24,252 nt of DNA from Bacilli bacterium (GCA_028698535.1 JAQVDA010000004.1:1-24252), one strand, 5' to 3'. Shown: positions 15,694 to 24,170, counted from the stretch's first letter. Notes: generated by a model not told the origin, from the sequence alone. Numbers and translations: made by a program.

Positions 15694-15874
15694 TGTTTTT
15701 TGTTGAAAAGTAAGAAAAAAAGCAATATTTATCACTTTTTATCATAATATCTGATAAAATCGCTATTAAAAGGCATCCTTTACATGATATACAGCTATAT
15801 ATATTGGCTTAGATTAACTTTTCTTAGAAAGCTAACTTAAAAATAAAGATTTGTTAATTTTATATTAAATAACG

Positions 15875-16309
15875 TTACTTGTTAAAGGTTTTATTCCGAT
15901 ATTTTTTTAACCAGAAAAAGTTATCTCTTTCTAAAATTAATTTCATCATCATAAAAGTAAAAGGGACCGCTAAAAGAGCAGTTACTAAAGCGCCATATTC
16001 CTTGGGAATCTTAATTAACTCTACTACTATATATATACCGAAGGTCTGGAAGAATAAATTAGGTAAATTTGTTAACGGGAAAATAACTAACTTTTTAATA
16101 GTTGGTTTAACCTTAAAAGTAATGTAACAATTAAGGAAAAAGGAAATAATCATACTAATGATAAAAGCAATAAAATTGGCGATGAGATAATTTAAACACG
16201 TTAAGCAGGCTAAATAAATGATATTATGATTAATGGTATTAATTGTGCCCACAATAACAAATTTAATAAACTCTGGAGTGAAAAAAGTGTGGCGAATTTT
16301 ATTTATCAT
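15875..16309 (-). CDS. GtrA/GtcA-family lipid-linked sugar flippase
   Basis: This is a 144-residue protein with four hydrophobic segments (about 14-34, 38-62, 75-97, 103-122), the normal GtrA layout; FVIVGTINTINHNIIYL near residue 16 is characteristic. GtrA-type proteins are thought to flip undecaprenyl-phosphate-linked monosaccharides across the membrane. Listeria and Bacillus GtcA do this for teichoic acid glycosylation. The ATG lies inside the end of the GT2 gene (11-base overlap) with an AAGGAG ten bases upstream, so the two are translated together. The C-terminus is basic. It is the last gene of the three-gene cassette. I see no convincing terminator behind it; the 200 bases to the HU start hold only weak hairpins. 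Confidence 0.88.
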   Translation of the reverse strand: MINKIRHTFFTPEFIKFVIVGTINTINHNIIYLACLTCLNYLIANFIAFIISMIISFFLNCYITFKVKPTIKKLVIFPLTNLPNLFFQTFGIYIVVELIKIPKEYGALVTALLAVPFTFMMMKLILERDNFFWLKKYRNKTFNK

Positions 16310-17216
16310 AACTAATATACTCCTTAATTATATAATGGGGTCTTCTTTTGGTTTCATAATAAGTGCGCCCTAAATATTCACCTATAATACCAAGGACTAA
16401 TAATTGACAACCACCTAAAAACAATAACATGCTGATAATAATCGAACCACTAACAACATTACCATTAATAATAACAATAATGGTATATATTAAACCCGTT
16501 AATATTGTTAAGAGACCTAAAAAAATAGCTATGCGCAACGGGAGTATAGTAAAGGATATGATACCACTAAAGGCATATTTAAAAAGGCCAATAATACTCC
16601 ATTTGGTTCTGCCTGCTTGGCGATTAACATTATCATAAGTTAAATACTTAGTTTTGTAACCAACCCAAGCAAACATCCCTTTGGTAAAACGATGATATTC
16701 CTTCATGGATAATAATGATTTAACTACACTTTGGTTCATCATACGGTAATCACTAACGCCTTCAGCCATTTTAATATCCGTCATTAAGTTAGCTATTTTA
16801 TAAAATAATTTTGAGAAGATTGATTTAAAAATTGATTCATGACCTCTTGATTTCCGATAAGCCGCCACACAATCATACTCATTTGTTTTAAGAATAATTA
16901 ACATATCTTTTAATAAATGCGGTGGATTTTGTAAGTCGGCATCCATTATAACAACATAATCGCCACTAGCTTTCTCAAGACCCGCTAACATGGCTGCTTC
17001 CTTACCAAAATTACGACTAAAGCTAATAATTTTTATAGTATTATCTTTTTTATTAAGATTTTTTAATAAGCTTAGGCTCCCATCTATACTACCATCATCA
17101 ACAAAAATTAATTCATAATTAATATTAAGTTTTTGTAATTCCTTCTGAGTCTCTTGATAAAAAAGAACAATCATGGCTTCTTCATTATAACAAGGGACAA
17201 CTACTGACAACTGCAT
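16299..17216 (-). CDS. GT2 undecaprenyl-phosphate glycosyltransferase (CsbB/GtrB type)
   Basis: The 305-residue protein has a DPM1-like GT2 domain at the N-terminus: LSVVVPCYNEE (3-13), D40-D41-G-S, and the catalytic D92-A-D94 in MDADLQNPP. RKSRGHE near 122 and AGRTKWS near 207 also fit. Two membrane segments follow (about 222-250 and 255-283). Such enzymes move a sugar from a nucleotide donor to undecaprenyl phosphate on the inner face of the membrane. The sugar cannot be read from sequence. It starts one base after the yfhO-like stop codon and overlaps the GtrA-like gene by 11 bases. The trio matches the CsbB-GtcA-YfhO scheme for lipoteichoic acid glycosylation described in Bacillus and Listeria. 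Confidence 0.92.
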   Translation of the reverse strand: MQLSVVVPCYNEEAMIVLFYQETQKELQKLNINYELIFVDDGSIDGSLSLLKNLNKKDNTIKIISFSRNFGKEAAMLAGLEKASGDYVVIMDADLQNPPHLLKDMLIILKTNEYDCVAAYRKSRGHESIFKSIFSKLFYKIANLMTDIKMAEGVSDYRMMNQSVVKSLLSMKEYHRFTKGMFAWVGYKTKYLTYDNVNRQAGRTKWSIIGLFKYAFSGIISFTILPLRIAIFLGLLTILTGLIYTIIVIINGNVVSGSIIISMLLFLGGCQLLVLGIIGEYLGRTYYETKRRPHYIIKEYISYDK

Positions 17217-17217
17217 T

Positions 17218-19728
17218 TTAAACCTTCTTTCTTTTATCTGTAATTATTATAGAAATAAATAATAAAAACCCAAGCAAACTCATGATAATACCCAAATTAA
17301 TACCGGGAGCCTTATATATTATTTCAATTTTATAATTACCCCTCTTAATAGGAAAACCGAGAAAAGCTTTATTAACCTTTTCATATTTTATTGGTTTCCC
17401 ATTTACAAGGATAGTAAAACCTTTATCATAAGGAATCGTCGTCGCTAAATAACCATCCTTAGTAACCTTAATATGCCCGGTTATTTTATCCCCCTTGGTA
17501 TCAGATAAGTCTATCACTAATGGGTCAACCCGCTTATTGATATCTTTTATATAGTTATAATCAAGTGTATATAGGTTTATATCTTCAATAACAAAATGTC
17601 CTTTAGAAAACAAAATATTTAAATCTTTTATCTCCCCTGGTGAGGATATCACGTATTCAAAGCCATAGTTATTATTAAAATAAATCCAACTGCGACAAGT
17701 AAGCTTATTAGTAATATTATTGATAGTAATGCTGATATCACCTTTATTACAACTAGGAGCCTCGACTACATTAAATCGAATAAAGAGAATCTTATTATTT
17801 AAGGGTTGATCTAACGATAATAATATATTATCACTCTCTTTAGCGTCAATAATGACGGTATCATTACTTTTGGTGATAGTAAGAGAATCACCCTTAACAT
17901 ATTGATAACTAGCGTGTAAAGGTTGTAGATAAGATGTAAGCGTTTGATCAATATCCTGATTAACCACGACACTATTAACTAAGGCTTCAACGGTGTACGG
18001 ATATTTAAGTTTAGCAAATCTATTTTGACCTACTAATGATGATGAGGCATAACCTAGAGGTAAGACATTATCATTTTTATAAATGGCAAACACATCATTA
18101 CTATCTATTTTAACAAAACCAATTGGCACATTATTATCAGTAAGGATATATTTAACCCCCATTAAGGTTTGAAACATAATATTATTGGTTTGGGCAGCAA
18201 TAATACTATTGCGATGAGGCATAGCGTTTAACATAATATTATTAAAGAACTCTTGGTAATAAGCATTATGGGTAGATGAGTAAAGTGAAGTTTGATAATA
18301 GCGGGGGTCATAAATTTTATTACAAGTAATACCAGTGTTACCAATTAAATTGTTCATCCGGTAAAAACTTTGATCTTGCTTAATAACTTTTTTTATTATT
18401 TGCTCATCACGCTTAGAAAAAGCGGTATGATATAAATCCCGACTAACATAATTTTCACTTTGTCCGGCAATAAGGCTTGAAATAGACGCAATAACTAATA
18501 AGACAACATATAAACAAGATAATTTTTGATAATAAAGACATAATATTAAGGTTATTAGGGTCGCTAATATATCAATATAAAAAATGGCGTTCCGATAACC
18601 TGTCAAAAAAGATATAATAATTAGTCCGATTAACATTACTAACAATTTTGGCAAATTAAGCTTGTTTAATTTTAAATCACGTAAGAAAAGGATAATTAAC
18701 AAGCCAATTAAAGGGGCAAAGGGGATAAAAACTTTATTACGAATATATAAAGTGCCATTAAGAAAATAAGCAAAAAAAGGGATAGCAATTAAAATAATAA
18801 TGGTAAAACCTAGCCATAAACGTTCTTTTTTAGAAGTTATTAAAGAGGCTATTAAGGCGATTAAAACAACGCTAGTAAATCCTAACGAATAAGGGCTGTA
18901 TAATAAAGCTTCAATATTAAAATGAGGTATTAATAAAGAATAAAGGTCAAAATTATTAGTAATATTAACGCGTCCAGAGGTAATAGCCATTAAAGTAGGT
19001 ATTAATAATATACCGGCCATCAAGAAAGCAATAATAATCGGTTTAATAAATTGTATGCCATCTTTAAGTAGCCGTTTAAAGGTGATTCTATTATGGATAG
19101 TTATATATTTATAAACACCATAAATAAGGATAACTAAAATACCACCAGGACAATAATAATAACTAGTCATTATCATTAAAAAAACACTCAAAGTATAAAG
19201 CCAACGGCTACCTTTTGTTAAATAGTCATCAACACCAATTAGTGCTAAGATAAGAAAAGGCATATAGTTAATAAACATAAAGTGGCGGTGAGCATGAAAA
19301 ATTAAAGGGTTGATTAGTAAAAAAATAAGACTCGTTATTAAAGCCAGACGATATTCAAATTGATTTTTAAGTAACCACTCGTAAAACAAAAAACTACTCA
19401 TAATAACAATTAGAATATTAATGATAATAAGATAGCTTACCATGTTAATAAAAGGAAAAAAATAAGATAACAAAATATAAGGGTTAAATAAACCATAGTA
19501 GGAAAAATAAAAAATATTTTGGCCTGCACCGATATTAAAAGCAAAGTTAGGAACTAATCGTTTAGTTTCATAAAATAAATCCCTGAAGTAACTTGGAAAT
19601 ACTGTATGTTGAGATAACCAATCAGTAGTAGAACCAAATAAATTATTGGTAGTGATACCAATAAATACTAAGGCTAAAGTCAGAACACTAAATAACAATA
19701 ATGGTTTAATATGAACATGCTTTTTCAT
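17218..19728 (-). CDS. yfhO: YfhO-family membrane glycosyltransferase-like protein
   Basis: The 836-residue protein has about a dozen hydrophobic helices over its first 430 residues. A large extracellular domain follows (about 435-800), and one last helix (about 806-827) before a basic tail. The first extracellular loop contains TTDWLSQH (34-41) with the acidic residue expected near the active site of GT-C enzymes. YfhO proteins transfer sugars from undecaprenyl phosphate to polymers such as lipoteichoic acid; B. subtilis csbB-yfhO is the model. It is the first gene of the cassette and ends two bases before the GT2 start codon. The ATG at 19726-19728 follows AGAGGT. The acceptor polymer is unknown. 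Confidence 0.87.
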   Translation of the reverse strand: MKKHVHIKPLLLFSVLTLALVFIGITTNNLFGSTTDWLSQHTVFPSYFRDLFYETKRLVPNFAFNIGAGQNIFYFSYYGLFNPYILLSYFFPFINMVSYLIIINILIVIMSSFLFYEWLLKNQFEYRLALITSLIFLLINPLIFHAHRHFMFINYMPFLILALIGVDDYLTKGSRWLYTLSVFLMIMTSYYYCPGGILVILIYGVYKYITIHNRITFKRLLKDGIQFIKPIIIAFLMAGILLIPTLMAITSGRVNITNNFDLYSLLIPHFNIEALLYSPYSLGFTSVVLIALIASLITSKKERLWLGFTIIILIAIPFFAYFLNGTLYIRNKVFIPFAPLIGLLIILFLRDLKLNKLNLPKLLVMLIGLIIISFLTGYRNAIFYIDILATLITLILCLYYQKLSCLYVVLLVIASISSLIAGQSENYVSRDLYHTAFSKRDEQIIKKVIKQDQSFYRMNNLIGNTGITCNKIYDPRYYQTSLYSSTHNAYYQEFFNNIMLNAMPHRNSIIAAQTNNIMFQTLMGVKYILTDNNVPIGFVKIDSNDVFAIYKNDNVLPLGYASSSLVGQNRFAKLKYPYTVEALVNSVVVNQDIDQTLTSYLQPLHASYQYVKGDSLTITKSNDTVIIDAKESDNILLSLDQPLNNKILFIRFNVVEAPSCNKGDISITINNITNKLTCRSWIYFNNNYGFEYVISSPGEIKDLNILFSKGHFVIEDINLYTLDYNYIKDINKRVDPLVIDLSDTKGDKITGHIKVTKDGYLATTIPYDKGFTILVNGKPIKYEKVNKAFLGFPIKRGNYKIEIIYKAPGINLGIIMSLLGFLLFISIIITDKRKKV

Positions 19729-19746
19729 ATGTGTACCTCTATTGTT

Positions 19747-19752
19747 ATTATA
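19747..19752 (-). promoter_or_regulatory. Candidate -10 box for the yfhO cassette
   Basis: Two overlapping TATAAT copies occur on the minus strand (19747-19752 and 19752-19757). The proximal one ends six bases before the Shine-Dalgarno AGAGGT, the same layout as at ftsY, recU and ysxC. The -35 region is weak (TTTATT at 17 bases). Confidence 0.45.
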
Positions 19753-19793
19753 TTATAGTCTTGTTAATAAATAAAGAAATATCACTGATTAAA

Positions 19794-19826
19794 AGAGAAA
19801 ACACATCCGTGGTAATCCATAGATGT
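19794..19826 (-). terminator. Terminator of spoIVA
   Basis: On the minus strand ACATCTATGG and CCACGGATGT pair with one mismatch and one G-T pair around an ATTA loop, followed by GTTTTCTCTTTT. It separates spoIVA from the glycosylation cassette, which therefore needs its own promoter. Confidence 0.7.
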
Positions 19827-19857
19827 ATTTAATGGGTTATTATTCAACTCCCTGTTT

Positions 19858-21333
19858 TTATATAATAATGGCAATTAGGTTGCCGGATCCTTTATTTACA
19901 ATACGACCTAAAGTCTTTTGTAATTTATATCTAATATTATCTGGCATTAACGATATTTTAGCTTGAATACCCTCTTGAACAATAACATCTAAACTACGAC
20001 CAAAGATTTCTGACTTCCAAATATTATCGGCATTTTCTTCGTAATCCTTCATTAAATAATTAATTAGTTCTTTACTTTGTACTTCGGAGCCAATAATTGG
20101 TTCAAAAGTACTTTCAACATCTACTCTTATCATATGGATTGATGGTGCCACTGCTTTTAATTTAATACCAAATCTAGAACCTTGTCTTACTATTTCGGGT
20201 GTTTCCAGTTTCATATCGGCTAAGGTTGGTGACGCTACCCCATAGCCCGTTTGCTTAACCATTTTAAGGGCATACTTAATTTGATCATATTCCTTCTTGG
20301 CTTCATTATAATATTGAAATAAGGATAATAGTTCCGCTCTATTTTTAACATCAACTCCCACAATATCTTTTAGAATTTCATTATATAAGTGGTTAGGAGC
20401 ATGTAAATTAATAGTAATTTCCCCAGTGGCCGTATTTACTTCTGATAGATAGGCCTTATTAATAGAGTCAATATCAAGAAAGTGGTTTGTTATATTTTCA
20501 ACATCGCGTATTTTATCAATTGTTACCACACTAGCTTTTATTTTTTCAATATATTCTTTTTTAAGATAATGATCAGGATTTAAAACACTAATCCATTCCG
20601 GCATATTAACTTTTACTTCTAAAACCGGAAATTCATATAAGCTTTCTCTTAAAATATCATATATTTCTTTTTCACTGATTATTTCTATATTTACTGGTAA
20701 GACCGGAACATTATGTTTTTCATGCAGTTCTAATCCAAGTTGTATTGTTTCTGGGGCGGTTGGCTGTGTTGAGTTTAAAAGAACAATAAAAGGTTTACCA
20801 ATTTCTTTTAATTCATTAATAACTCTTTCTTCTGACTCTAAGTAATCATTCCTTGGTATTTCGCCAATTGAACCATCAGTAGTAATGACAACCCCAATAG
20901 TTGAATGATCCTTGATAACTTTCTCAGTGCCAACTTCAGCCGCTTCAATAAAAGGAATTGCTTCTTCATACCAGGGGGTTCTAACCATCCGTGGACCATT
21001 TTCATCCTCATATCCCTTCGCACTTGGAACAACATAACCAACACAATCAACAAGACGAACATTAGCGGTAAAGTCGTCTATTTTTACTTTGGCAGCGATA
21101 TTAGGAATAAATTTAGGTTCTGTCGTCATAATTGTTTTGCCGGCGGCACTTTGTGGCATTTCATCTAATGCTCTTTTACGGTCATACTCACCCTCAATAT
21201 TAGGAACCACTAAGGCCTCCATAAACTTCTTAATAAAAGTTGACTTCCCAGTCCGAACCGCTCCCACAACCCCTAAATAAATATCGCCGCCAGTTCTTTC
21301 GGCTATATTTTTGATAATGTCTATTTTTTCCAT
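19858..21333 (-). CDS. spoIVA: Stage IV sporulation protein A, spore coat scaffold ATPase
   Basis: SpoIVA polymerises, using ATP, on the outer forespore membrane and forms the basement layer of the spore coat. The protein is 491 residues from the second of two adjacent ATG codons. I chose that start because it gives MEKIDIIKNIAERTGGDIYL, matching the family N-terminus, and puts GGGG four bases upstream. The Walker A motif GAVRTGKST has its lysine at residue 30. LVDCVGYVVPSA follows near 94, and LLNSTQPTA near 180. The C-terminus ends hydrophobic (NLIAIII), as needed for SpoVM-linked membrane contact. It has its own sigma-E-like promoter. Its presence shows the organism belongs to a spore-forming lineage. 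Confidence 0.97.
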   Translation of the reverse strand: MEKIDIIKNIAERTGGDIYLGVVGAVRTGKSTFIKKFMEALVVPNIEGEYDRKRALDEMPQSAAGKTIMTTEPKFIPNIAAKVKIDDFTANVRLVDCVGYVVPSAKGYEDENGPRMVRTPWYEEAIPFIEAAEVGTEKVIKDHSTIGVVITTDGSIGEIPRNDYLESEERVINELKEIGKPFIVLLNSTQPTAPETIQLGLELHEKHNVPVLPVNIEIISEKEIYDILRESLYEFPVLEVKVNMPEWISVLNPDHYLKKEYIEKIKASVVTIDKIRDVENITNHFLDIDSINKAYLSEVNTATGEITINLHAPNHLYNEILKDIVGVDVKNRAELLSLFQYYNEAKKEYDQIKYALKMVKQTGYGVASPTLADMKLETPEIVRQGSRFGIKLKAVAPSIHMIRVDVESTFEPIIGSEVQSKELINYLMKDYEENADNIWKSEIFGRSLDVIVQEGIQAKISLMPDNIRYKLQKTLGRIVNKGSGNLIAIII

Positions 21334-21366
21334 CATACCCCTACTTTCATATAGCTTATCAATAAA

Positions 21367-21395
21367 ACTTTATGCTGGGGTTTAGGGTTATATGA
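21367..21395 (-). promoter_or_regulatory. Sigma-E-like promoter of spoIVA
   Basis: On the minus strand TCATATA (21389-21395) matches six of seven positions of the sigma-E -35 KMATATT. After 14 bases, CATAAAGT (21367-21374) matches the -10 CATACANT except at one base. In B. subtilis spoIVA is transcribed by sigma-E in the mother cell, so site and gene agree. Confidence 0.65.
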
Positions 21396-21423
21396 AAAAA
21401 ACATTAATAAATTTAATGTTTTT
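21395..21423 (-). terminator. Terminator of spoVIF
   Basis: On the minus strand a perfect 11-pair stem AAAAACATTAA / TTAATGTTTTT with a five-base loop runs into a seven-T tract. It lies just after the spoVIF stop codon and abuts the spoIVA promoter. Confidence 0.85.
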
Positions 21424-21436
21424 ACTTACTTAATCT

Positions 21437-21685
21437 TTAATCAAGCAAATCATCTAAATTTTCCGGGATATCATCATCCATGATGGCTTTAATTATTTGA
21501 TCTTCCTTATCCTTAGATATTTTCCGACCAGTCATCGCGCTTATTTCATTTATTAAATTTCTTAATGTGGTCTCATCCTTTAAATTCCCTTGTTGTAACT
21601 TATTAGCCAAACTTAATATAGTTTCCTTACTAACATTAGTTTTTTTCTCAATTTTATCAAAAAGACTCTCACTAAAATTAAACAT
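21437..21685 (-). CDS. spoVIF: Stage VI sporulation protein F
   Basis: The 82-residue protein matches the SpoVIF family as I know it: FDKIEKKTNVSKETILSLAN, then LQQGNLKDETTLRNLINEIS, then ISKDKEDQIIKAIMDD. It is entirely helical and charged, with an acidic end. In B. subtilis SpoVIF is a late mother-cell protein needed for coat assembly and spore resistance. The ATG at 21683-21685 follows a very strong Shine-Dalgarno (GAGGAGGT); upstream in-frame starts would run back into der. It sits between der and spoIVA, where B. subtilis has gpsA and other genes. Recognition is by memory of the family, so moderately sure. Confidence 0.82.
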   Translation of the reverse strand: MFNFSESLFDKIEKKTNVSKETILSLANKLQQGNLKDETTLRNLINEISAMTGRKISKDKEDQIIKAIMDDDIPENLDDLLD

Positions 21686-21702
21686 ATTCAAACCTCCTCT
21701 TC

Positions 21703-21729
21703 TATTATATGAGGCGGTTTTTAAGATGT
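21703..21729 (-). promoter_or_regulatory. Possible sigma-K-like promoter of spoVIF
   Basis: On the minus strand CATATAATA (21703-21711) fits the sigma-K -10 pattern CATANNNTA, with AC 16 bases upstream (21728-21729). The same bases contain TATAAT, so a sigma-A -10 is an equal alternative, and the sigma-K pattern is loose. The expected late-sporulation timing of spoVIF is the main support. Confidence 0.35.
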
Positions 21730-21734
21730 TATTT

Positions 21735-23042
21735 TTATTCATCCCGCTTATTCTTAAATTGTAAAATAATGGGTGTCCCAACAAAATTAAAATTTTCCCT
21801 TATTTTGTTTTCTAAATAACGGTGATAAGAGAAATGAACCAGTTTTTTATCATTAACATTTAACGTAAACTTGGGAGGCTTTATCCCCGATTGATGAACA
21901 AAATAAATTTTTAAGCGACGGCCTTTATATGAAGGTGGTGCATTAAGCATAAAAGCATCCGTAATAACATCATTTATTAGACTAGTTTTAATTTCTCTTT
22001 TAATATTATCGCCAACTTTGATAATCTCAGGCATCAAAGTATGAAGCTCTTTTTTAGTGATCGCCGATAGGAAAACCATTGGAGCATACGCTACAAAAGG
22101 GAATTGATTTCTGATTTGCGTTTGAAAATCTTTCTTAGTTTGAGTGGCTAAGTCCCACTTATTAACCACTATTATTATTCCCTTGCCGGCTTCCTTTATA
22201 TAACCAGCGATATGTTTATCTTGGTCCATAATACCAACTGATGCATCAATTACCACTAAGCAAATATCGCTGCGATCAATGGCCTTCATCGCCCTTAACA
22301 CACTATATTTTTCAATTCGTTCCCAAATCTTGTTCCTTTTTCTAATACCAGCGGTATCAATCGCCACGAATCTATTCTTTTGGTAAGTAAACATTACATC
22401 TACGGCGTCTCTAGTGGTTCCGGCTTGATCACTAACAATAACACGTTGTTCGTTTAACAAAGCATTAATTAAGCTGCTTTTACCAACATTTGGTCTACCA
22501 ACGACACAAAATTTAATAATGGTCTCATCATAATCATTATAATCTTGCTTACTGAAGTGGGAGATAATCATATCACATAGTTTACCAATGCCGATATTGT
22601 GTTCACCACTAACAAAAACATAATTAGTAAAACCTAATTCATAAAAATCATATTTGTTTGCTTCAGCTTGCTTATTATCCACCTTGTTAATGGCTACAAT
22701 TACTTTTTTATGAGCTTTTTTCAACATATCTTTAACGGCATAATCATTAATTGTTAAACCTTCTTTACCATCAACGATAAAAATAACTAAATCAGCTTCC
22801 GCAATAGCAATCTCCGTTTGCACTTTTATTTCATCATTAAATAAGTCTTTACTAATATCAATACCACCTGTATCAATAACATTAAAACGATAGTCTAAAT
22901 AAGAAGCTTGTCCATAAATACGATCTCTAGTGATACCAGGAATATCTTCAATAATTGATACCCGACGACCAACCAATCGATTAAATATAGTTGATTTCCC
23001 CACATTGGGTCTACCAACAAGAGCTACCGTAGGTAATTTCAT
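21735..23042 (-). CDS. der: Ribosome biogenesis GTPase Der (EngA)
   Basis: Der is a double GTPase needed to mature the 50S ribosomal subunit. The 435-residue protein has the first G domain with GRPNVGKST at 10-18, DTGG near 57 and NKVD near 119. The second has GRPNVGKSS near 182, DTAG near 230 and NKWD near 295. A C-terminal KH-like domain (about 350-435) follows, with APPSYKGRRLKIYFVHQ. Length equals that of B. subtilis Der (436). The ATG follows AGAAGGTGA. It is 12 bases downstream of the unrecognised gene and upstream of spoVIF, with no terminator between. Confidence 0.98.
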   Translation of the reverse strand: MKLPTVALVGRPNVGKSTIFNRLVGRRVSIIEDIPGITRDRIYGQASYLDYRFNVIDTGGIDISKDLFNDEIKVQTEIAIAEADLVIFIVDGKEGLTINDYAVKDMLKKAHKKVIVAINKVDNKQAEANKYDFYELGFTNYVFVSGEHNIGIGKLCDMIISHFSKQDYNDYDETIIKFCVVGRPNVGKSSLINALLNEQRVIVSDQAGTTRDAVDVMFTYQKNRFVAIDTAGIRKRNKIWERIEKYSVLRAMKAIDRSDICLVVIDASVGIMDQDKHIAGYIKEAGKGIIIVVNKWDLATQTKKDFQTQIRNQFPFVAYAPMVFLSAITKKELHTLMPEIIKVGDNIKREIKTSLINDVITDAFMLNAPPSYKGRRLKIYFVHQSGIKPPKFTLNVNDKKLVHFSYHRYLENKIRENFNFVGTPIILQFKNKRDE

Positions 23043-23054
23043 TGTGTCACCTTC

Positions 23055-23519
23055 TTATTTAATTTTTAGGCCCTGTTCTATTATATCCGTACTTTGCTTC
23101 CCATATATGATTGTCCCATGTTCTAAAAACCTAATTAATGATTCTGGATTAACATTTTTAATCCGACAGTAAAACTGATTGTGATAGTAATATTTATCAA
23201 CTTCATTGCCTAGTATATCTATATTATAATAATCTTCAACACCATATAATATCTCACTATGCGGGTAAAACTTAATCCGTAAATCAATAACATTATGGAA
23301 AAAAGAATCATCCTCTTCTTTGTTTAATTCAATAATAACACCATATATTTCATTACAATGAATATGAACACTATAACTACCAATCATTTTAAGGTGATAA
23401 TTATTATCTAGTATCTTTATAATCCGCTTTAAGCAGCTTTTAAGTTGTTGCGGATTATTAATATCAACATTACCAAGGACATCATTATTTAAATAAATTA
23501 CTATTTGGTAAACATTCAT
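23055..23519 (-). CDS. Hypothetical protein between ysxC and der
   Basis: I do not recognise this 154-residue protein. It is a soluble, mixed-charge protein with alternating hydrophobic patterns that suggest beta strands (MNVYQIVIYLNNDVLG; SYSVHIHCNEIYGVIIEL) and many Y, N, D and H residues, including DKYYYHNQFYC near residue 107. No signal peptide, membrane segment or known motif is seen. The start is uncertain: I use the ATG at 23517-23519; a GTG five codons upstream (23532-23534) is possible, with GGTGG just before it. A hairpin precedes both. Codon use and base composition look like the neighbours, and the gene appears co-transcribed with der. Lying between two 50S-assembly GTPases, it may have a related role, but that is context only. 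Confidence 0.7.
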   Translation of the reverse strand: MNVYQIVIYLNNDVLGNVDINNPQQLKSCLKRIIKILDNNYHLKMIGSYSVHIHCNEIYGVIIELNKEEDDSFFHNVIDLRIKFYPHSEILYGVEDYYNIDILGNEVDKYYYHNQFYCRIKNVNPESLIRFLEHGTIIYGKQSTDIIEQGLKIK

Positions 23520-23537
23520 TATTTTAATCTTCACCGT

Positions 23538-23569
23538 ACCACCATCTTTATTTTATGAATAAAGGTGGT
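23538..23569 (-). other. Hairpin in the ysxC-orf intergenic RNA
   Basis: On the minus strand ACCACC-TTTATT pairs with AATAAA-GAT-GGTGGT, giving twelve pairs with a three-base bulge and a five-base loop. No T-run follows, so it is not a standard terminator. Its 3' arm contains the GGTGG that would serve as Shine-Dalgarno for a GTG start of the downstream gene, so it could control that start or protect the downstream message. Confidence 0.55.
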
Positions 23570-23588
23570 TACTGTTAAAAGATATTTA

Positions 23589-24170
23589 CTATATTACTCG
23601 TTCAATTTTATCTAAAACTTCTAGTCTACCTAATTTAGTAACGTTTGAAAAAAGGATTAACTCATCTCCCAAAACTAAATCAAGAGTATCTAAAATTAAT
23701 TTCCGTTGTTTAAAATGCAAAGATGTGCCAACCTTATCCGCTTTAGTAGCGATAACCGTTACTGGCAATTCAAAATACTTTAAAAAATGATACATTAACA
23801 AATCATCTTCACTCGGTTTATGACGAAAGTCAATAATCATAAAGACATGTTTTAATTGCTTTCGCTTTTCTAAATATTCCTCAATCATCAAACCAAATTT
23901 TCTTTGTTTCTTCTTATTAACGGCCGCATAACCATACCCAGGTACATCCACTAAATAAAAACCATTATTAACTAAATAGAAATTTAAAGTTTGTGTTCGC
24001 CCTGGTATCTTTGATGTTTTCGCATAACTCTTACGGTTTATCAATGTATTAATAAAACTGCTTTTACCAACATTACTACGACCAACCAGTAAAAATTCTG
24101 GTTTATTATCATCAGGGTATTGACTTCGCCTAACAGCGCTTATAACGAGGTCAACACTATTAATTTTCAT
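23589..24170 (-). CDS. ysxC: Ribosome biogenesis GTP-binding protein YsxC/EngB
   Basis: YsxC (EngB/YihA) is an essential GTPase for late 50S assembly. The 193-residue protein has family length, with GRSNVGKSSF (about 29-38), the switch region KIPGRTQTLNFY near 55, DVPGYGYA near 73 and TKADKV near 142. I use the ATG at 24168-24170 because it follows the Shine-Dalgarno AGGTGAT and gives the conserved MKINSVDLVISAV start. An upstream in-frame codon adds 15 residues that overlap the promoter. In B. subtilis it follows clpX and lonA; what precedes it here lies outside the window. It heads a run with the unrecognised gene and der. Confidence 0.97.
   Translation of the reverse strand: MKINSVDLVISAVRRSQYPDDNKPEFLLVGRSNVGKSSFINTLINRKSYAKTSKIPGRTQTLNFYLVNNGFYLVDVPGYGYAAVNKKKQRKFGLMIEEYLEKRKQLKHVFMIIDFRHKPSEDDLLMYHFLKYFELPVTVIATKADKVGTSLHFKQRKLILDTLDLVLGDELILFSNVTKLGRLEVLDKIERVI

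Noticed and set aside
15765..15830. Weak hairpins (AAAGG/CCTTT and TTAGCTTT/AAAGTTAA) after the GtrA-like gene, considered as its terminator
   Set aside because: The first stem is only five pairs and the second has no T-run; neither lies at the expected distance from the stop codon, so I did not annotate a terminator.
21090..21280. Plus-strand open frames opposite spoIVA and small frames opposite der
   Set aside because: They have no ribosome site or family resemblance and are fully inside strongly conserved minus-strand genes.
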